From Spirosoma rhododendri (GTDB lineage: Bacteria > Bacteroidota > Bacteroidia > Cytophagales > Spirosomataceae): a stretch of 64,000 bases of DNA. Within the stretch, counting starts at the first letter, position 1. Every line of letters begins with the position of its first letter. Location of the stretch: the NCBI RefSeq assembly GCF_012849055.1, contig NZ_CP051677.1:4913001-4977000 (forward strand), in the 5' to 3' direction. The position numbers and the translations under genes are program-made. The notes under the pieces are model-generated. The model had not been told where the DNA came from. It saw only the letters and a program-made list of their open reading frames with translations, and made no database searches. Below, one piece after another: positions 46,130 to 56,189 of this stretch.

Positions 46130-46693
46130 ATGAACACCGAACAAAATCTGAGTGGTAAGAAAGTAGCCATCCTGCTATCGGAAGGCTTCGAAGAAGTAGA
46201 AATGACCAAGCCCCGGAAGGCGCTACAGGAAGCAGGCGCAACGGCTCACGTCATTGCCCCGAAAGGTGGCGATGTGAAAGCGTGGGACATGACCGAGTGG
46301 GGCGATACATACGATGTAGACCTGGCCCTTGACGCGGCCGACCCATCACAATATGATGCCCTGCTGCTGCCCGGCGGTGTTATCAACCCCGACAATCTGC
46401 GTCAGGACGAAAAGGCAGTTGCTTTCGTAAAGCATTTTTTCAGCGAACAGAAACCCGTAGCGGCTATCTGTCACGCACCGATCATGCTGATCGAAGCTGA
46501 CGTAGTTGATGGCAAAACGATGACATCGTTTCCGTCGATCAAAACAGATCTGAAAAACGCGGGTGCCAACTGGGTCAACGAGCAAGTCGTTACGGACGGT
46601 AACCTCGTGACAAGCCGCAATCCCGACGATATTCCGGCATTTAACAAAGGCATGATCGAGCTGTTTGCCACCGGCGTAAAAGCCAACGCGTAA
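46130..46693 (+). CDS. DJ-1/PfpI-family protein (type 1 glutamine amidotransferase-like)
   Basis: 187 residues, YhbO/PfpI-like stress protein. The nucleophile elbow is Cys114 in AAICHAPIM, with Glu18 in SEGFEEVEM as the conserved partner; ALLLPGGVINPDNLRQD and a late WVNEQVVTDGNLVTSRNPDD are typical. Family members act as chaperones or deglycase-like stress proteins. The gene is divergent from the CvfB-like gene and followed by a classic terminator. Confidence 0.93.
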   Translation: MNTEQNLSGKKVAILLSEGFEEVEMTKPRKALQEAGATAHVIAPKGGDVKAWDMTEWGDTYDVDLALDAADPSQYDALLLPGGVINPDNLRQDEKAVAFVKHFFSEQKPVAAICHAPIMLIEADVVDGKTMTSFPSIKTDLKNAGANWVNEQVVTDGNLVTSRNPDDIPAFNKGMIELFATGVKANA

Positions 46694-46710
46694 GCAATTC
46701 GATTATAGCA

Positions 46711-46748
46711 AACGGGCCACGGTTTCAGAACCGTGGCCCGTTTTTTTT
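46711..46748 (+). terminator. rho-independent terminator of the DJ-1/PfpI gene
   Basis: Stem AACGGGCCACGGTT pairing with AACCGTGGCCCGTT, followed by eight T on the plus strand. It merges directly into the next repeat element. Confidence 0.92.
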
Positions 46749-46862
46749 GTAGAGACGCAATCCTTTGCGTCTCAGCACGCGTCAGCAATAGTCGTCCGGT
46801 GTGATAACCATCCGGGTGCTGAGACGCGAAGGCCGGGACGCCGGACCGTTCGCGTCTCTACA
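46748..46862. repeat. GTAGAGACGC-type inverted repeat, second locus
   Basis: TGTAGAGACGCAATCC at the left and GTTCGCGTCTCTACA at the right are inverted ends; each contains a hairpin. The left 39 bases match the right half of the 39486-39600 element except for two changes that keep the stem paired (G-C becomes A-T). Confidence 0.82.
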
Positions 46863-46869
46863 AGCGTCT

Positions 46870-46914
46870 GCAAAAACCATCCGACTATCCAGCGGATAGT
46901 CGGATGGTTTTTGC
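46870..46914 (-). terminator. perfect 21-base hairpin after the MRJP-like gene
   Basis: Arms GCAAAAACCATCCGACTATC (plus C) and the exact inverse around a three-base loop, just beyond the stop of the minus-strand gene. The outer part GGATGGTTTTTGC is shared with the centre of the repeat at 39486-39600, so it may be repeat-derived. Confidence 0.75.
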
Positions 46915-46923
46915 ATTTCTACG

Positions 46924-48030
46924 TTAGTCAATCTTCATGCGGAACACCTCGTATGGCCGTTTGCGGGTCGATTTGCCGCCGTTGTTTTTGGCCATATGGT
47001 CGATCTGCGAGGTTGTGATGTATAGGTAGCCGTTCTGAATGGCGTAGCTGTCGGGCCATTGCAGCAGCGTTTTATCGGTCACCAGATTTTCGCGCTTCAG
47101 CGGGGCTTTCGTGCCCGGACCAGCGTCGAGCCGGAGCATGGTGTAGTTCAGAATATCGCCCAGGTACAGCCGGTTTTTATCGTCGATAATCATCCCGTCG
47201 GTGGTCGTATAACGGCCCAGCGTGTCGACTTTACCAGCCACGTCTTTGTCGCCCATATTCTCATCGAGCAGATACTTCGTTTCAATGCGGTACAGCTTGT
47301 CGTCCGACAGGGGCTTGTAATACAGCATATTGCCATCGGGGGTCAGGGCCAGACCATCGGAGTTGAACACGACGGGGCCTTTGTCGTCGCGCAGCACCCG
47401 ACCGTCAATGATAAATTTAAAATTGGGATCAGCTTTCACCGATGGGTCGCCTTGCAGGGCCATCCGGATTTTGCCGCTTTTGATGTCGACAATAGCGATG
47501 CCGCCCTGCTGCGATTCGGTGATGTACACGATCTCGCGCTTCGTATCGACCCGGATGTCGTTGAGGTAACTCAGCGGGCCAACAATGCCTTTGAACGAAT
47601 AGCTCTTAATGACTTTGTTGGTTGCCAGATCGAAACAGACCAGCTTGTGCGCATCGCGGTAAACACCCGTCTGCTTTGGGCTGGCCGGGTCGATCACCCA
47701 CAGCCGGTCTTTGTCATCGACAAACTCCGACTGCACGCACACCCATTTATTGGTCGGATCCTGGCCCATTTTCCAGCTGTTCCAGCTTTCGTCGGGATAC
47801 GGTTTTTTGGTACCGTCCTTCATCACCTCCACCAGCGCGTACTTGTAGGTATCGCTCCAGTACGGGTAGTTGACAAACATACGGCCCGTTTTCGACACGG
47901 CTACGCCCGTCAGCTGATAGGTGTCGTCTTTGAAGACGGGTTCGAGTTTGGCGTTTTGGGCAGACGCGGTCAGTGCCGACGTAAACAACAGGCCAGCTAC
48001 AGCCACCTGCTTAAAGAAAGAGTACATCAT
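46924..48030 (-). CDS. secreted Yellow/major-royal-jelly-like beta-propeller protein
   Basis: 368 residues with a signal peptide (residues 1-24, LLFTSALTASAQ). Propeller features of the MRJP/Yellow family: LTGVAVSKTGRMFVNYPYWS, RLWVIDPASPKQTG, LNDIRVDTKREIVYITESQQ, GIAIVDIKSGKIR, SDGLALTPDGNMLYYKPLSD and TTDGMIIDDKNRLYLGDILN. Bacterial members are of unknown substrate; some resemble lactonases. Single gene. Two Met codons at the start make either usable. Confidence 0.87.
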   Translation of the reverse strand: MMYSFFKQVAVAGLLFTSALTASAQNAKLEPVFKDDTYQLTGVAVSKTGRMFVNYPYWSDTYKYALVEVMKDGTKKPYPDESWNSWKMGQDPTNKWVCVQSEFVDDKDRLWVIDPASPKQTGVYRDAHKLVCFDLATNKVIKSYSFKGIVGPLSYLNDIRVDTKREIVYITESQQGGIAIVDIKSGKIRMALQGDPSVKADPNFKFIIDGRVLRDDKGPVVFNSDGLALTPDGNMLYYKPLSDDKLYRIETKYLLDENMGDKDVAGKVDTLGRYTTTDGMIIDDKNRLYLGDILNYTMLRLDAGPGTKAPLKRENLVTDKTLLQWPDSYAIQNGYLYITTSQIDHMAKNNGGKSTRKRPYEVFRMKID

Positions 48031-48171
48031 AACGTTATAATTGATAAACTATCGACAGCGGGCAGCATTTGTCACTGCCGGTGGCCGTCTGATGCTACAA
48101 CCCGCTATAACGGCTTCCGGTTATGGGTCGGCACAGCTTCTTTATCGAATAGCCGCGCTGTTGCGCTGACC

Positions 48172-49047
48172 TCAGGCTCGCTCCGGCCACAGGGTTTTCC
48201 ACAGAACCAGTACCGCCCGGATTGTCGGCTCAGGCAACGACTCGTCGATGCTGACCTGCATGTTAAATTTTTTATTAGCGAAGGGGTCAACCAATGCCTT
48301 ACGCATAGTGGAAAACTCATGTAATGTGATGTACTGTTCAGGATTGGATTGAACGTCGAGCAGCGCATGATTCGTGGCCAGCAGATTGCACTGTTCGTCG
48401 GTCAGGCGCTGCGGCATCTGCGCGATCAACTGACTGATACTATCCGGCCCAGTGTTTTCGCACTGACTTACCAGTAACCGGCCGCTTCTTTTCCAGGGGG
48501 CACATATATCCCTTCCAGCATCATAATTTTCCAGAAAGCGAATCAGCGAAAACACGGCTATCGAAACCGTTTCCCGTATGGGCATCCTTCCGTCCATAGC
48601 CGGTTCAAACAGATACACCCGGCTGATCCGCTTTTCCAGTTCGCGCAGCAGGGCCATCCAATCCTCCGTAGGTGCAGCGGGGGCAATCACAAAGGCAAGC
48701 CATACACCACGACGCTGCAACTCTGGTTTAATTTCGGTCAGGGCCAGCGTAATTCGCAAGTCGCGCGCATCGGGACCAAGCACGAAGCACGTCGGCTGAT
48801 CAGGCAGCAGGGCCAGCAATTCCCTCGCAGTGTTGAAAATAGTTAGCCTGTCAGAGCACACCGTTGTCGACACAGGCGATTGCAGTAGCCGGTCACGATC
48901 GCCCAGGCAAACGATGTGGTCGACCTGCCCGATGCCCCGCTCGAACACATCATCGTGTACGTCCACTCCTACCAGGCCGATGCTGAGCAAGGTGCAGATC
49001 TTATCATCGGGTTGGGGATCGTGGAAATAATAGCCGTGCGTTAGCAT
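48172..49047 (-). CDS. orphan protein with an FtsZ-like pattern (tentative)
   Basis: I do not firmly recognise the family. About 291 residues from MLTHGYYFHDPQPDDKICTL; a longer frame adds 27. The order of segments recalls the GTPase half of FtsZ: a first strand-loop (TLLSIGLVGVDVHDDVFERG), VDHIVCLGDRDRLLQSP (compare the FtsZ DAQAL region), ELLALLPDQPTCFVLGPDAR in the place of the GGGTGTG segment, then a strand (VWLAFVIAPAAPTED) and VYLFEP. The nucleotide-binding glycines are missing, so GTP binding is unlikely. The C-terminal part has no match I know. Confidence 0.55.
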   Translation of the reverse strand: MLTHGYYFHDPQPDDKICTLLSIGLVGVDVHDDVFERGIGQVDHIVCLGDRDRLLQSPVSTTVCSDRLTIFNTARELLALLPDQPTCFVLGPDARDLRITLALTEIKPELQRRGVWLAFVIAPAAPTEDWMALLRELEKRISRVYLFEPAMDGRMPIRETVSIAVFSLIRFLENYDAGRDICAPWKRSGRLLVSQCENTGPDSISQLIAQMPQRLTDEQCNLLATNHALLDVQSNPEQYITLHEFSTMRKALVDPFANKKFNMQVSIDESLPEPTIRAVLVLWKTLWPERA

Positions 49048-49191
49048 ATGTCCGGAGCCGTTTGGCCAGCAAGGTAGCGCAACGGTCGGAATAGTCGCCA
49101 GCCGATCTCCCGTTGGTATCCAGCGCAAAACGAAAACGTCCGGCCATCATAAGACGGCCGGACGTGTGGAGAGGAAGGTAGTGATAATCGC

Positions 49192-50058
49192 TTAAAACAG
49201 ATTCGGGTAATCGGTGATGATACCGTCGACACCCAGTTTCACCATACTGTCGATTTCGGGCTTTGTGTTCACCGTCCACGGGATGATTTTCATACCTTTA
49301 TCGTGGCAGAATTTCACCGTCTCGTCGGTTACGGTTTTGTAGTACGGGCTGTAAATATTGGGGGTAAAGCCCAGCGTCGTCAGGTTCTCCGCCACCGTTT
49401 TCGGGTTAGCCGTCAGATACGCCAGCATCACAGTTGGGTACTGCTTGTGAATGAGTTGCAGCGGCCGGGCATCGAACGACTGTATGTTGTAGCGACCGAC
49501 GGCCAGCTTCTTCTGACAGATCGGCATCACCAGCCCGACAAACTCCGCCGGACCCGGATTGTACACGCTATCCGGCTGCGGGCTCATCTTAATCTCGATA
49601 TTGTAGTTCGGCTTCGGGAGTTTTTTCGCCTTCACATAAGCCTCGACCGAATCGATCAACTCCGTCAGCAGCGGCTTGTATGCCCGGAAGTTGGTCTGCT
49701 CCGGGAACTGCGGGTGCTTGCGGCTACCAACATCGTACTTCTTGATCTGATCGTAGGTCAGCTGGTACAATTTGATGTCTTTCTGCTCCGCTGCCGTTAC
49801 AGGCGTCCCGTCGGGTTTGTTGGTAATCTCAGCCGTCATGTACGGATCATGCGACACGACGACCTGCTTATCTTTCGAGATAACCACGTCCAGCTCCAGC
49901 GTTTCGACGCCAATATCCAGCGCCTTTTTCATGGCCTGAATGGTATTCTCCGGCATCAGTCCGCGCGTCCCCCGGTGCCCCTGCCGGTTCAGTTTCGTCT
50001 GCGCCAGCAGCGGTTGGGTGCTGAGCACAAGTAGGCAAAGAATTAGTTTGTTCATCAT
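49192..50058 (-). CDS. secreted glycerophosphodiester phosphodiesterase
   Basis: Hydrolyses glycerophosphodiesters to glycerol 3-phosphate and an alcohol, in the periplasm. Signal peptide in residues 1-20 (CLLVLSTQPLLAQ). Catalytic pattern: QGHRGTRGLMPENTIQAM (His28, Arg29, Glu37), ETLELDVVI (Glu55, Asp57) and VVVSHDPYM (His70). The later part is typical of GDPD (YNIEIKMSPQ, VGRYNIQSFDARPLQLIHKQ, IIPWTVNTKPEIDSMVKLGV). 288 residues, normal length. Confidence 0.94.
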   Translation of the reverse strand: MMNKLILCLLVLSTQPLLAQTKLNRQGHRGTRGLMPENTIQAMKKALDIGVETLELDVVISKDKQVVVSHDPYMTAEITNKPDGTPVTAAEQKDIKLYQLTYDQIKKYDVGSRKHPQFPEQTNFRAYKPLLTELIDSVEAYVKAKKLPKPNYNIEIKMSPQPDSVYNPGPAEFVGLVMPICQKKLAVGRYNIQSFDARPLQLIHKQYPTVMLAYLTANPKTVAENLTTLGFTPNIYSPYYKTVTDETVKFCHDKGMKIIPWTVNTKPEIDSMVKLGVDGIITDYPNLF

Positions 50059-50090
50059 AAAGCGGTTTGCTACTTAATCGTAAGGTCTGA

Positions 50091-50132
50091 TGTCCAGTGT
50101 CGGCGGTAGCCAACCTTAAACATCAGACCTTA
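50091..50132. repeat. inverted repeat related to the one at 43941-44016
   Basis: TAAGGTCTGATG and CATCAGACCTTA are inverted arms around CGGTAGCCAACC. The piece GGTAGCCAACCTTAAACAT is shared with 43941-44016 (inverse strand). It lies between the phosphodiesterase start and the receptor stop. Confidence 0.7.
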
Positions 50133-50148
50133 GACACTAAACCAAAAT

Positions 50149-53100
50149 TTAGAAACTATACCGTGCGCCGAGTTGAATCTGGAACGGATCGCCGGTTGGT
50201 GTAACGGCACCCGTGTTGTTCACCCGGTAGTTGTACTGCTGCGTCGACTGGCTGAAGTTCGGAACGGCAGCATTGCCACCGCTGGCCGGAATGCCTAGTG
50301 CATACAGGGCCTGCGACGACAGTGACCGGTTGGTGCCCCGGTTACGATTCAGTAGGTTGGCGAAGTTGAAAATATCGGCCGACAGTTCGATCGCGTGGTT
50401 TTTGTAGATGCGGAACCGCTTCAGCGCCCGAATGTCGAGGATGCCGTAGAAGCCGTTGATACCACCGTTCCGCTGGGCAATCTGACCCGAGTACGTGTCG
50501 ATGTAGTTCTTCAGGCTCTGGCTCGCATCGGGGTTGTCGATCAGCGTTTGCAGCCCCGTCCGGACGTTAGCCGGTACTTCGGCGTTGTTACGGTCGAAGA
50601 CAAATGCCAGGTCGTTGGTCGATACGAAGTCACCGTTGGTATTAGCACCCGATAGCAGTGAGTAGCGCGTTCCGCCGATGCCCGTGTACCGAACGCCCAG
50701 CGTAATGCCGTAGAACGATGGCAGCGTGCCGTAGAATACCACCTTGTTGCGGAAATGGTTGTCGGAGTACGTGATGTTGCTCAGGTTGCGCGGATCATCT
50801 TTCACCGGCAGTACCAGCGTAGCCGTGTTGGCCACGTTACCGTTGTAGGTAACGTTGTCGCGGGTGCTGTTCCAAGTGTAGCTTGCCGTGATTTCACCAT
50901 CGCGGAAATACTGCCAGGTAGCATCGACTACGGCAGCAAACTGGTTGACACGGCCTTCGCTGTTCAGCTCCAATACGCGACCCAGCTTGTTGCTCAGACG
51001 GCCCAGCTGCCAGTCGCCAGCCCCGTTGGCAGGCATCGACGCCAGCGGTACGTACACGCCCCGGTTCGCTTCGTTGGCCAGCCGGAAGAACGGATCGGCC
51101 ACCATGTTCCGGTCGACGTACATATAGTTGTTACGACCCAGCGACATATAGCCTGAAATACCCACTTTCAGTTTGTCGGTCAGGAAGCGCGAGTACGATA
51201 CGTTGGCTTTGTACAGCGTCGGTACTTTGGCGTTCGGCCCGGTCATGTTGATGGTTGGCACCTGAAACTGCGCCAGCGTCGGGATGCTGCTGTAATCCTG
51301 CCGGTAAGCCGCGAAGTTTGGCGTCGGCACGTTAGCTCCCCGCACGTCGACAGTCGCAAAATGCTTACCGTCGAAGGTCAGGTTGTTGATCAGCATGTAG
51401 TTGTTGATGTCCGACGCAAACACACCCGCCCCAAAGCGGACGAAGTCGCGGTGTTGGTTGTTAACGTCCCAGTTGAACTGGACACGCGGCTGAACGATCA
51501 GCGTTTTGATCTGATTGTCGGTCCGCAGGCCCAGCTCGCTGAACACCAGCTCATTGAACTGCGCCTTTGGGTAGGCCGAGTAATCGACGCGCAGACCGGC
51601 GGTCATCTCCAGACCAGGCATCAGGCTGGTGCTCAACTGTCCGTAAGCACCCATGTTCAGAATGTTGCTGTACACCGTTGGATCAGCCACGAGGGGTACT
51701 TCGCGGTAGAACCGGTAAGGCCGCTGGTTGTTGAAGTTGTCGAGTGCCGTGCCGTTTGCATCGTTGATGTAGTGGAAACGGCCGTTCACCTCGCTGCCAT
51801 ACAGCGACTTAGCGTGCGTATACATCAGGTCGACGCCAAACGTGTACTGAATCCGGTCGGTGTTGTAGTAGAAGTTATCGACCAGTTGCAGTACGTTGTT
51901 CGTAAAGCCTTCCTGCGCGAACCGGTGTCCGCCCATCTGAATATTGGTCGAAAGGTTACGCCCGTCAACCGTCGATATCACGTTTTCTACGATGTTACGC
52001 GGAATGTTGTTAGCGGGCAACTGATCGCCGGGGCTACTCTTCTGATACGTATACAGATGTTGCAGCTTCAGTTCGTTGGTGATCTTCGGCGTGAAGGTCG
52101 TGCGGAGTGTGGCCAGCAAACTGTTGTCGACGTTGTAGTCGTTGCCGTACGATTCGTACAGGTTGATCGCCGTATTGTCGGCCAGACCAAGCTTGTTGCG
52201 GTCGTTGGTATAGTTGTCGCGGATGGTCAGCAGGTTGTTTGCGTTGATCTGCCAGTCGATCCGGGCAAAGCCAGCATCGGTACCCCGGTTCTTGGGAAAC
52301 GTACCAAACTGCTGCGTATCAGCCATGCCGTATTTGCTGCGGGCGATACCGACATAACGCTCAAGCGTCGTGTTGGTTACGTTGAACCGGCTCTCATCCA
52401 GCGACGTCCGAATATCGGCGATAATCAGCGGGCGCGAATCCTGCTGATGGTCCCACACAACGAAATAGTGCAGTTTGTCTTTGATGATCGGGCCACCCAG
52501 CGAGAAACCAAACTGATTGGTCGAGAACGGCACGTTCCGCTGATTACCCCGAATATCATACTGACTCGACAGCCAGTTGGCGCGGGTGTAGTTGAATACA
52601 CTACCCGTCAGTTTGTTTGTACCGGCTTTCGTTACGGCACTCACCAGACCGCCACCAGCCCGACCGTACACGACGTCGTATTGGTTGGTGATGACCTTAA
52701 ATTCCCGTACGGCTTCGATCGAAATCGTGTAGGGCGCACCACTACGGCTCGTGGTCGAACCGGCCGACGTTGGGTTTTTAGCGTTCATCCCGTCGATCGT
52801 ATAGTTCGTCGACGAACCGAGCTGACCCGACAGGCTACCGCTGTTGTTAGTCAGGGGCGACAGGTTGATGAGCGATACGAAGTTCCGGCCGTTGACGGGC
52901 AGTGACACCAGCGTTTTGGCATTGATAGCCGTTGCTGCGCCCAGAATGTCGGTCTTGTTTTTCAGACCCGACGCCACCACCTGCACCACCTCCAGGTCCT
53001 GCCCGGTTTCCTGCATGGTCAGGTCGACCTTAATGTCGTCGCCCTGATTGACCCGGTAGCCCGTCCGGCGTTGTTCACCCAGACCAACGGCCGTTGCTGT

Positions 53101-53346
53101 AACCGTGTACGGCCCGCCAAGTGGAATTTCCTTGAATACGTATTCACCTTTCACGTTGGTGACGGTCCCGGTCGAGAAACCCGTTGATTCGTTACGGATA
53201 CGGATAGTAGCGCCCGGTAGTGGTGAATTGTTGGCTTCGGAGATAACCCCCGAGATAGACGCCTGTGTTGTTTGGGCCCACGTCTGCCCACCCAACAGGC
53301 TGAGCAGCAGCGCAAAACATAAAAAGAGAGAGTAACGATTTTTCAT
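50149..53346 (-). CDS. TonB-dependent receptor with carboxypeptidase-like regulatory domain
   Basis: Outer-membrane receptor, 1065 residues from MKNRYSLFLCFALLLSLLGG (signal ends TWAQ). A CarboxypepD_reg-like domain (about 25-105: ASISGVISEANNSPLPGATI, GEYVFKEIPLGGPYTVTATA) precedes a plug-like region (about 115-235: LPVNGRNFVSLINLSPL, YTIDGMNAKNPTS, FKVITNQYDVVYGRAGGG) and a long beta-barrel ending in QIQLGARYSF. This is the Oar-like layout rather than SusC. No SusD gene is adjacent. Ligand unknown. The start is the second ATG, at the signal peptide. Confidence 0.92.
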   Translation of the reverse strand: MKNRYSLFLCFALLLSLLGGQTWAQTTQASISGVISEANNSPLPGATIRIRNESTGFSTGTVTNVKGEYVFKEIPLGGPYTVTATAVGLGEQRRTGYRVNQGDDIKVDLTMQETGQDLEVVQVVASGLKNKTDILGAATAINAKTLVSLPVNGRNFVSLINLSPLTNNSGSLSGQLGSSTNYTIDGMNAKNPTSAGSTTSRSGAPYTISIEAVREFKVITNQYDVVYGRAGGGLVSAVTKAGTNKLTGSVFNYTRANWLSSQYDIRGNQRNVPFSTNQFGFSLGGPIIKDKLHYFVVWDHQQDSRPLIIADIRTSLDESRFNVTNTTLERYVGIARSKYGMADTQQFGTFPKNRGTDAGFARIDWQINANNLLTIRDNYTNDRNKLGLADNTAINLYESYGNDYNVDNSLLATLRTTFTPKITNELKLQHLYTYQKSSPGDQLPANNIPRNIVENVISTVDGRNLSTNIQMGGHRFAQEGFTNNVLQLVDNFYYNTDRIQYTFGVDLMYTHAKSLYGSEVNGRFHYINDANGTALDNFNNQRPYRFYREVPLVADPTVYSNILNMGAYGQLSTSLMPGLEMTAGLRVDYSAYPKAQFNELVFSELGLRTDNQIKTLIVQPRVQFNWDVNNQHRDFVRFGAGVFASDINNYMLINNLTFDGKHFATVDVRGANVPTPNFAAYRQDYSSIPTLAQFQVPTINMTGPNAKVPTLYKANVSYSRFLTDKLKVGISGYMSLGRNNYMYVDRNMVADPFFRLANEANRGVYVPLASMPANGAGDWQLGRLSNKLGRVLELNSEGRVNQFAAVVDATWQYFRDGEITASYTWNSTRDNVTYNGNVANTATLVLPVKDDPRNLSNITYSDNHFRNKVVFYGTLPSFYGITLGVRYTGIGGTRYSLLSGANTNGDFVSTNDLAFVFDRNNAEVPANVRTGLQTLIDNPDASQSLKNYIDTYSGQIAQRNGGINGFYGILDIRALKRFRIYKNHAIELSADIFNFANLLNRNRGTNRSLSSQALYALGIPASGGNAAVPNFSQSTQQYNYRVNNTGAVTPTGDPFQIQLGARYSF

Positions 53347-53543
53347 TGGCTGTATGTTGATACAATGCAACTGCAAAGAGACACAAGCCATGTTACCCTA
53401 TCGTTATTCAAATGTTACCCATTTGTGACCATTAAAACTGAATTAAGGTAGCGGGTAATTTACCAGTAAAATAGGCGTGCAACACCGGAGGGCCATTGCC
53501 CCTACGTCGTAGTGACGCGCCAAAGTTTAATACCACCAAAAAC

Positions 53544-53573
53544 AAAAAAGCCGGACATCGCTGCCCGGCTTTT
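53544..53573 (-). terminator. hairpin terminator of clpC
   Basis: AAAAGCCGG stem with a T-rich tail on the minus strand, about 20 bases after the clpC stop codon. Confidence 0.8.
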
Positions 53574-53590
53574 ATCACTTCTTTATTCGA

Positions 53591-56122
53591 TTATTCAGCA
53601 ACAGTTTCCTGCTTACGTACCGTAATGCTCAGGCTTTCACCTTCGCCCGGATAATCAGCTTCGATTACGTCGCCTTCCTTCAGTTCACCTTTCAGAATCT
53701 CTTCGGCGATGGGGTCTTCTAGGTACCGTTGGATGGCCCGGCTCAGCGGACGCGCACCGTACTGCTGATCGTACCCTTTCTCCGACAGGAAGTCTTTCGC
53801 CTTCTCCGTCAGCTCAACCGTGTACCCCAAGCTCGTAATACGGCCCAACAGTTTGCCCAGCATCAGGTCGATGATTTTGTGCAGGTCTTCGCGTTGCAGC
53901 GAGTTGAACACAATTACATCGTCAAGACGGTTGAGGAACTCCGGCGAGAACGCCTTACGCAGCGCACTCTGAATCGTAGCCTTCATCATCTCGTCCTGCG
54001 CTTCGGCCGATTTCTTGGTCGAGAAACCAATACCGGCACCGAAATCTTTCAGGTCGCGCACCCCGATGTTCGAGGTCATGATGATGATTGTGTTGCGGAA
54101 GTCGACCCGGCGACCCAGACCGTCGGTCAGGATACCATCGTCGAGCACCTGCAACAGGATGTTGAACACATCCGGGTGAGCTTTCTCGATCTCGTCAAGC
54201 AGTACGACTGAGTACGGCTTCCGGCGGATTTTCTCCGTTAACTGACCGCCTTCTTCGTAACCGACGTAGCCCGGAGGGGCTCCAACCAGCCGGCTGACGC
54301 TGAACTTCTCCATGTATTCCGACATGTCGATACGCACCAGCGCGTCGTCTTTGTCGAACAGGTAAGTGGCCAGCACTTTCGCCAGCTCCGTCTTACCAAC
54401 CCCGGTTGGGCCGAGGAAGATAAACGAACCGATTGGCTTCTTCGGATCTTTCAGACCAACGCGCGTCCGCTGAATGGCTTTCACCAGCTTATCGATGGCC
54501 GACTGCTGACCGATAACCCGGCCTTTCAGTTCTTCGCCCATGTTCACCAGCTTCCGGCCTTCGTCGTTCGACACGCTCGTTACAGGGATACCCGTCATCA
54601 TCGCGACTACTTCAGCCACGTTGTCTTCGTTTACCGTGTAACGACGCTTCTTGGTATCCTCTTCCCACGCCTGCTTGGCGCGGTCGAGCTGATCGATCAG
54701 GCGCTTCTCCTTGTCGCGGAGTTGAGCAGCCTCTTCGTATTTCTGGCTCTTGACAACCTGGTTTTTCTCCTTCTTGATGTTCTCAATCTGCTCTTCCAGC
54801 TTGAGAATATCTTCAGGAACCGTGATGTTCGAGATGTGTACGCGGGCACCCACTTCGTCCATTACGTCGATGGCCTTGTCGGGCAGGAACCGGTCAGAGA
54901 TATACCGCTCCGACAGTTTCACCGCAGCCTCAATAGCTTCGGGGGTGTAGTTTACGTGGTGGTGCTCTTCGTACTTATCCTTGATGTTGTTCAGGATTTC
55001 GATGGTTTCGTCAATCGACGTAGCATCGACCATCACCATCTGGAAACGACGGGCCAGGGCACCATCTTTCTCGATATACTGACGGTATTCGTCCAGCGTT
55101 GTGGCACCAATGCATTGAATGTCGCCACGGGCCAGCGCAGGCTTGAACATGTTCGACGCATCGAGCGAACCCGACGCACCGCCCGCACCCACGATGGTGT
55201 GCAGCTCGTCGATAAACAGAATCACTTCGGGCGACTTTTCCAGCTCGTTCATCACGGCCTTCATGCGCTCTTCAAACTGACCCCGGTATTTCGTACCAGC
55301 TACCAGCGATGCGAGATCCAGCGTAACGACGCGCTTGCCAAACAGCACCCGCGATACTTTCTTCTGTACGATACGCAGGGCCAGTCCTTCGGCAATAGCC
55401 GTCTTACCAACGCCCGGCTCACCAATCAGAATCGGGTTGTTTTTCTTACGGCGGCTCAGGATCTGAGCCACACGCTCAATTTCTTTTTCACGACCAACGA
55501 TCGGGTCCAGCTTACCGACTTCAGCCAGTTTGGTCAGATCACGGCCGAAGTTATCGAGAACAGGTGTCCGCGACTTTTCCGTCCCTTTCGGATCTTTACC
55601 TGAACCGCTGCTGCCGCCACCGCTAAACATGCTGCGTTCGTTATCGTCATCATCGGTTTCGGGGCCCATCACAGGACGGCTTCCGGAGGATTGATATTCC
55701 AGCATCTCCTTGATGATTTCGTAGTTAACATTAAACTTATTCAGAATCTGCGTCGCAACGTGATCTTCGTCGCGCAGAATAGACAGCAGGAGATGTTCCG
55801 TACCGATCAGTGGGCTCTTAAATATTTTGGCTTCCAGATACGTGATCTTCAGCGTCTTCTCCGACTGACGGGTCAGCGGGATATTCGCCAGATTCTTCAC
55901 GTTGTTAGTGGCCGTTCCTTTCGTCGCCTGCTCAACGGTTACCCGGAGTTCATCGAGTGAGATACCAAGTTTTTTCAGCAATCCCACTGCTACACCTTCG
56001 CCTTCACGGATCATACCCAGCAGCAGGTGCTCTGTGCCGATATAATCGTGGCCTAAGCGCAAGGCTTCTTCCCGGCTCAGCGAGATAACTTCCTTAACGC
56101 GGTTTGAGAATTTTGCTTCCAT
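53591..56122 (-). CDS. clpC: Clp protease ATP-binding subunit ClpC
   Basis: HSP100 unfoldase that feeds ClpP, 843 residues. Two Clp_N repeats ([40 protein letters not shown]), AAA-1 with Walker A at 234-241 (GEPGVGKT) and [10 protein letters not shown], a middle domain with a UVR-like motif (about 455-475, [20 protein letters not shown]), AAA-2 with Walker A at 571-578 (GPTGVGKT) and [16 protein letters not shown]. The short middle domain separates ClpC from ClpB. No ctsR or mcsA/B genes are near, as is usual outside Firmicutes. Confidence 0.96.
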   Translation of the reverse strand: MEAKFSNRVKEVISLSREEALRLGHDYIGTEHLLLGMIREGEGVAVGLLKKLGISLDELRVTVEQATKGTATNNVKNLANIPLTRQSEKTLKITYLEAKIFKSPLIGTEHLLLSILRDEDHVATQILNKFNVNYEIIKEMLEYQSSGSRPVMGPETDDDDNERSMFSGGGSSGSGKDPKGTEKSRTPVLDNFGRDLTKLAEVGKLDPIVGREKEIERVAQILSRRKKNNPILIGEPGVGKTAIAEGLALRIVQKKVSRVLFGKRVVTLDLASLVAGTKYRGQFEERMKAVMNELEKSPEVILFIDELHTIVGAGGASGSLDASNMFKPALARGDIQCIGATTLDEYRQYIEKDGALARRFQMVMVDATSIDETIEILNNIKDKYEEHHHVNYTPEAIEAAVKLSERYISDRFLPDKAIDVMDEVGARVHISNITVPEDILKLEEQIENIKKEKNQVVKSQKYEEAAQLRDKEKRLIDQLDRAKQAWEEDTKKRRYTVNEDNVAEVVAMMTGIPVTSVSNDEGRKLVNMGEELKGRVIGQQSAIDKLVKAIQRTRVGLKDPKKPIGSFIFLGPTGVGKTELAKVLATYLFDKDDALVRIDMSEYMEKFSVSRLVGAPPGYVGYEEGGQLTEKIRRKPYSVVLLDEIEKAHPDVFNILLQVLDDGILTDGLGRRVDFRNTIIIMTSNIGVRDLKDFGAGIGFSTKKSAEAQDEMMKATIQSALRKAFSPEFLNRLDDVIVFNSLQREDLHKIIDLMLGKLLGRITSLGYTVELTEKAKDFLSEKGYDQQYGARPLSRAIQRYLEDPIAEEILKGELKEGDVIEADYPGEGESLSITVRKQETVAE

Positions 56123-56189
56123 TCGATTTTAGGGTCTCCTAAGGTAAGCGTAATAGTAATTTAACGTAGAGTTTCCAGGATTTGTTCAC

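Noticed and set aside
47059..48324. 421-codon open frame opposite the MRJP-like gene
   Set aside because: No domain; the opposite strand has a signal peptide and propeller motifs.
51361..52905. 514-codon open frame opposite the TonB receptor
   Set aside because: Val/Arg/Gln-rich coding shadow; the receptor on the other strand has clear domains over the whole length.
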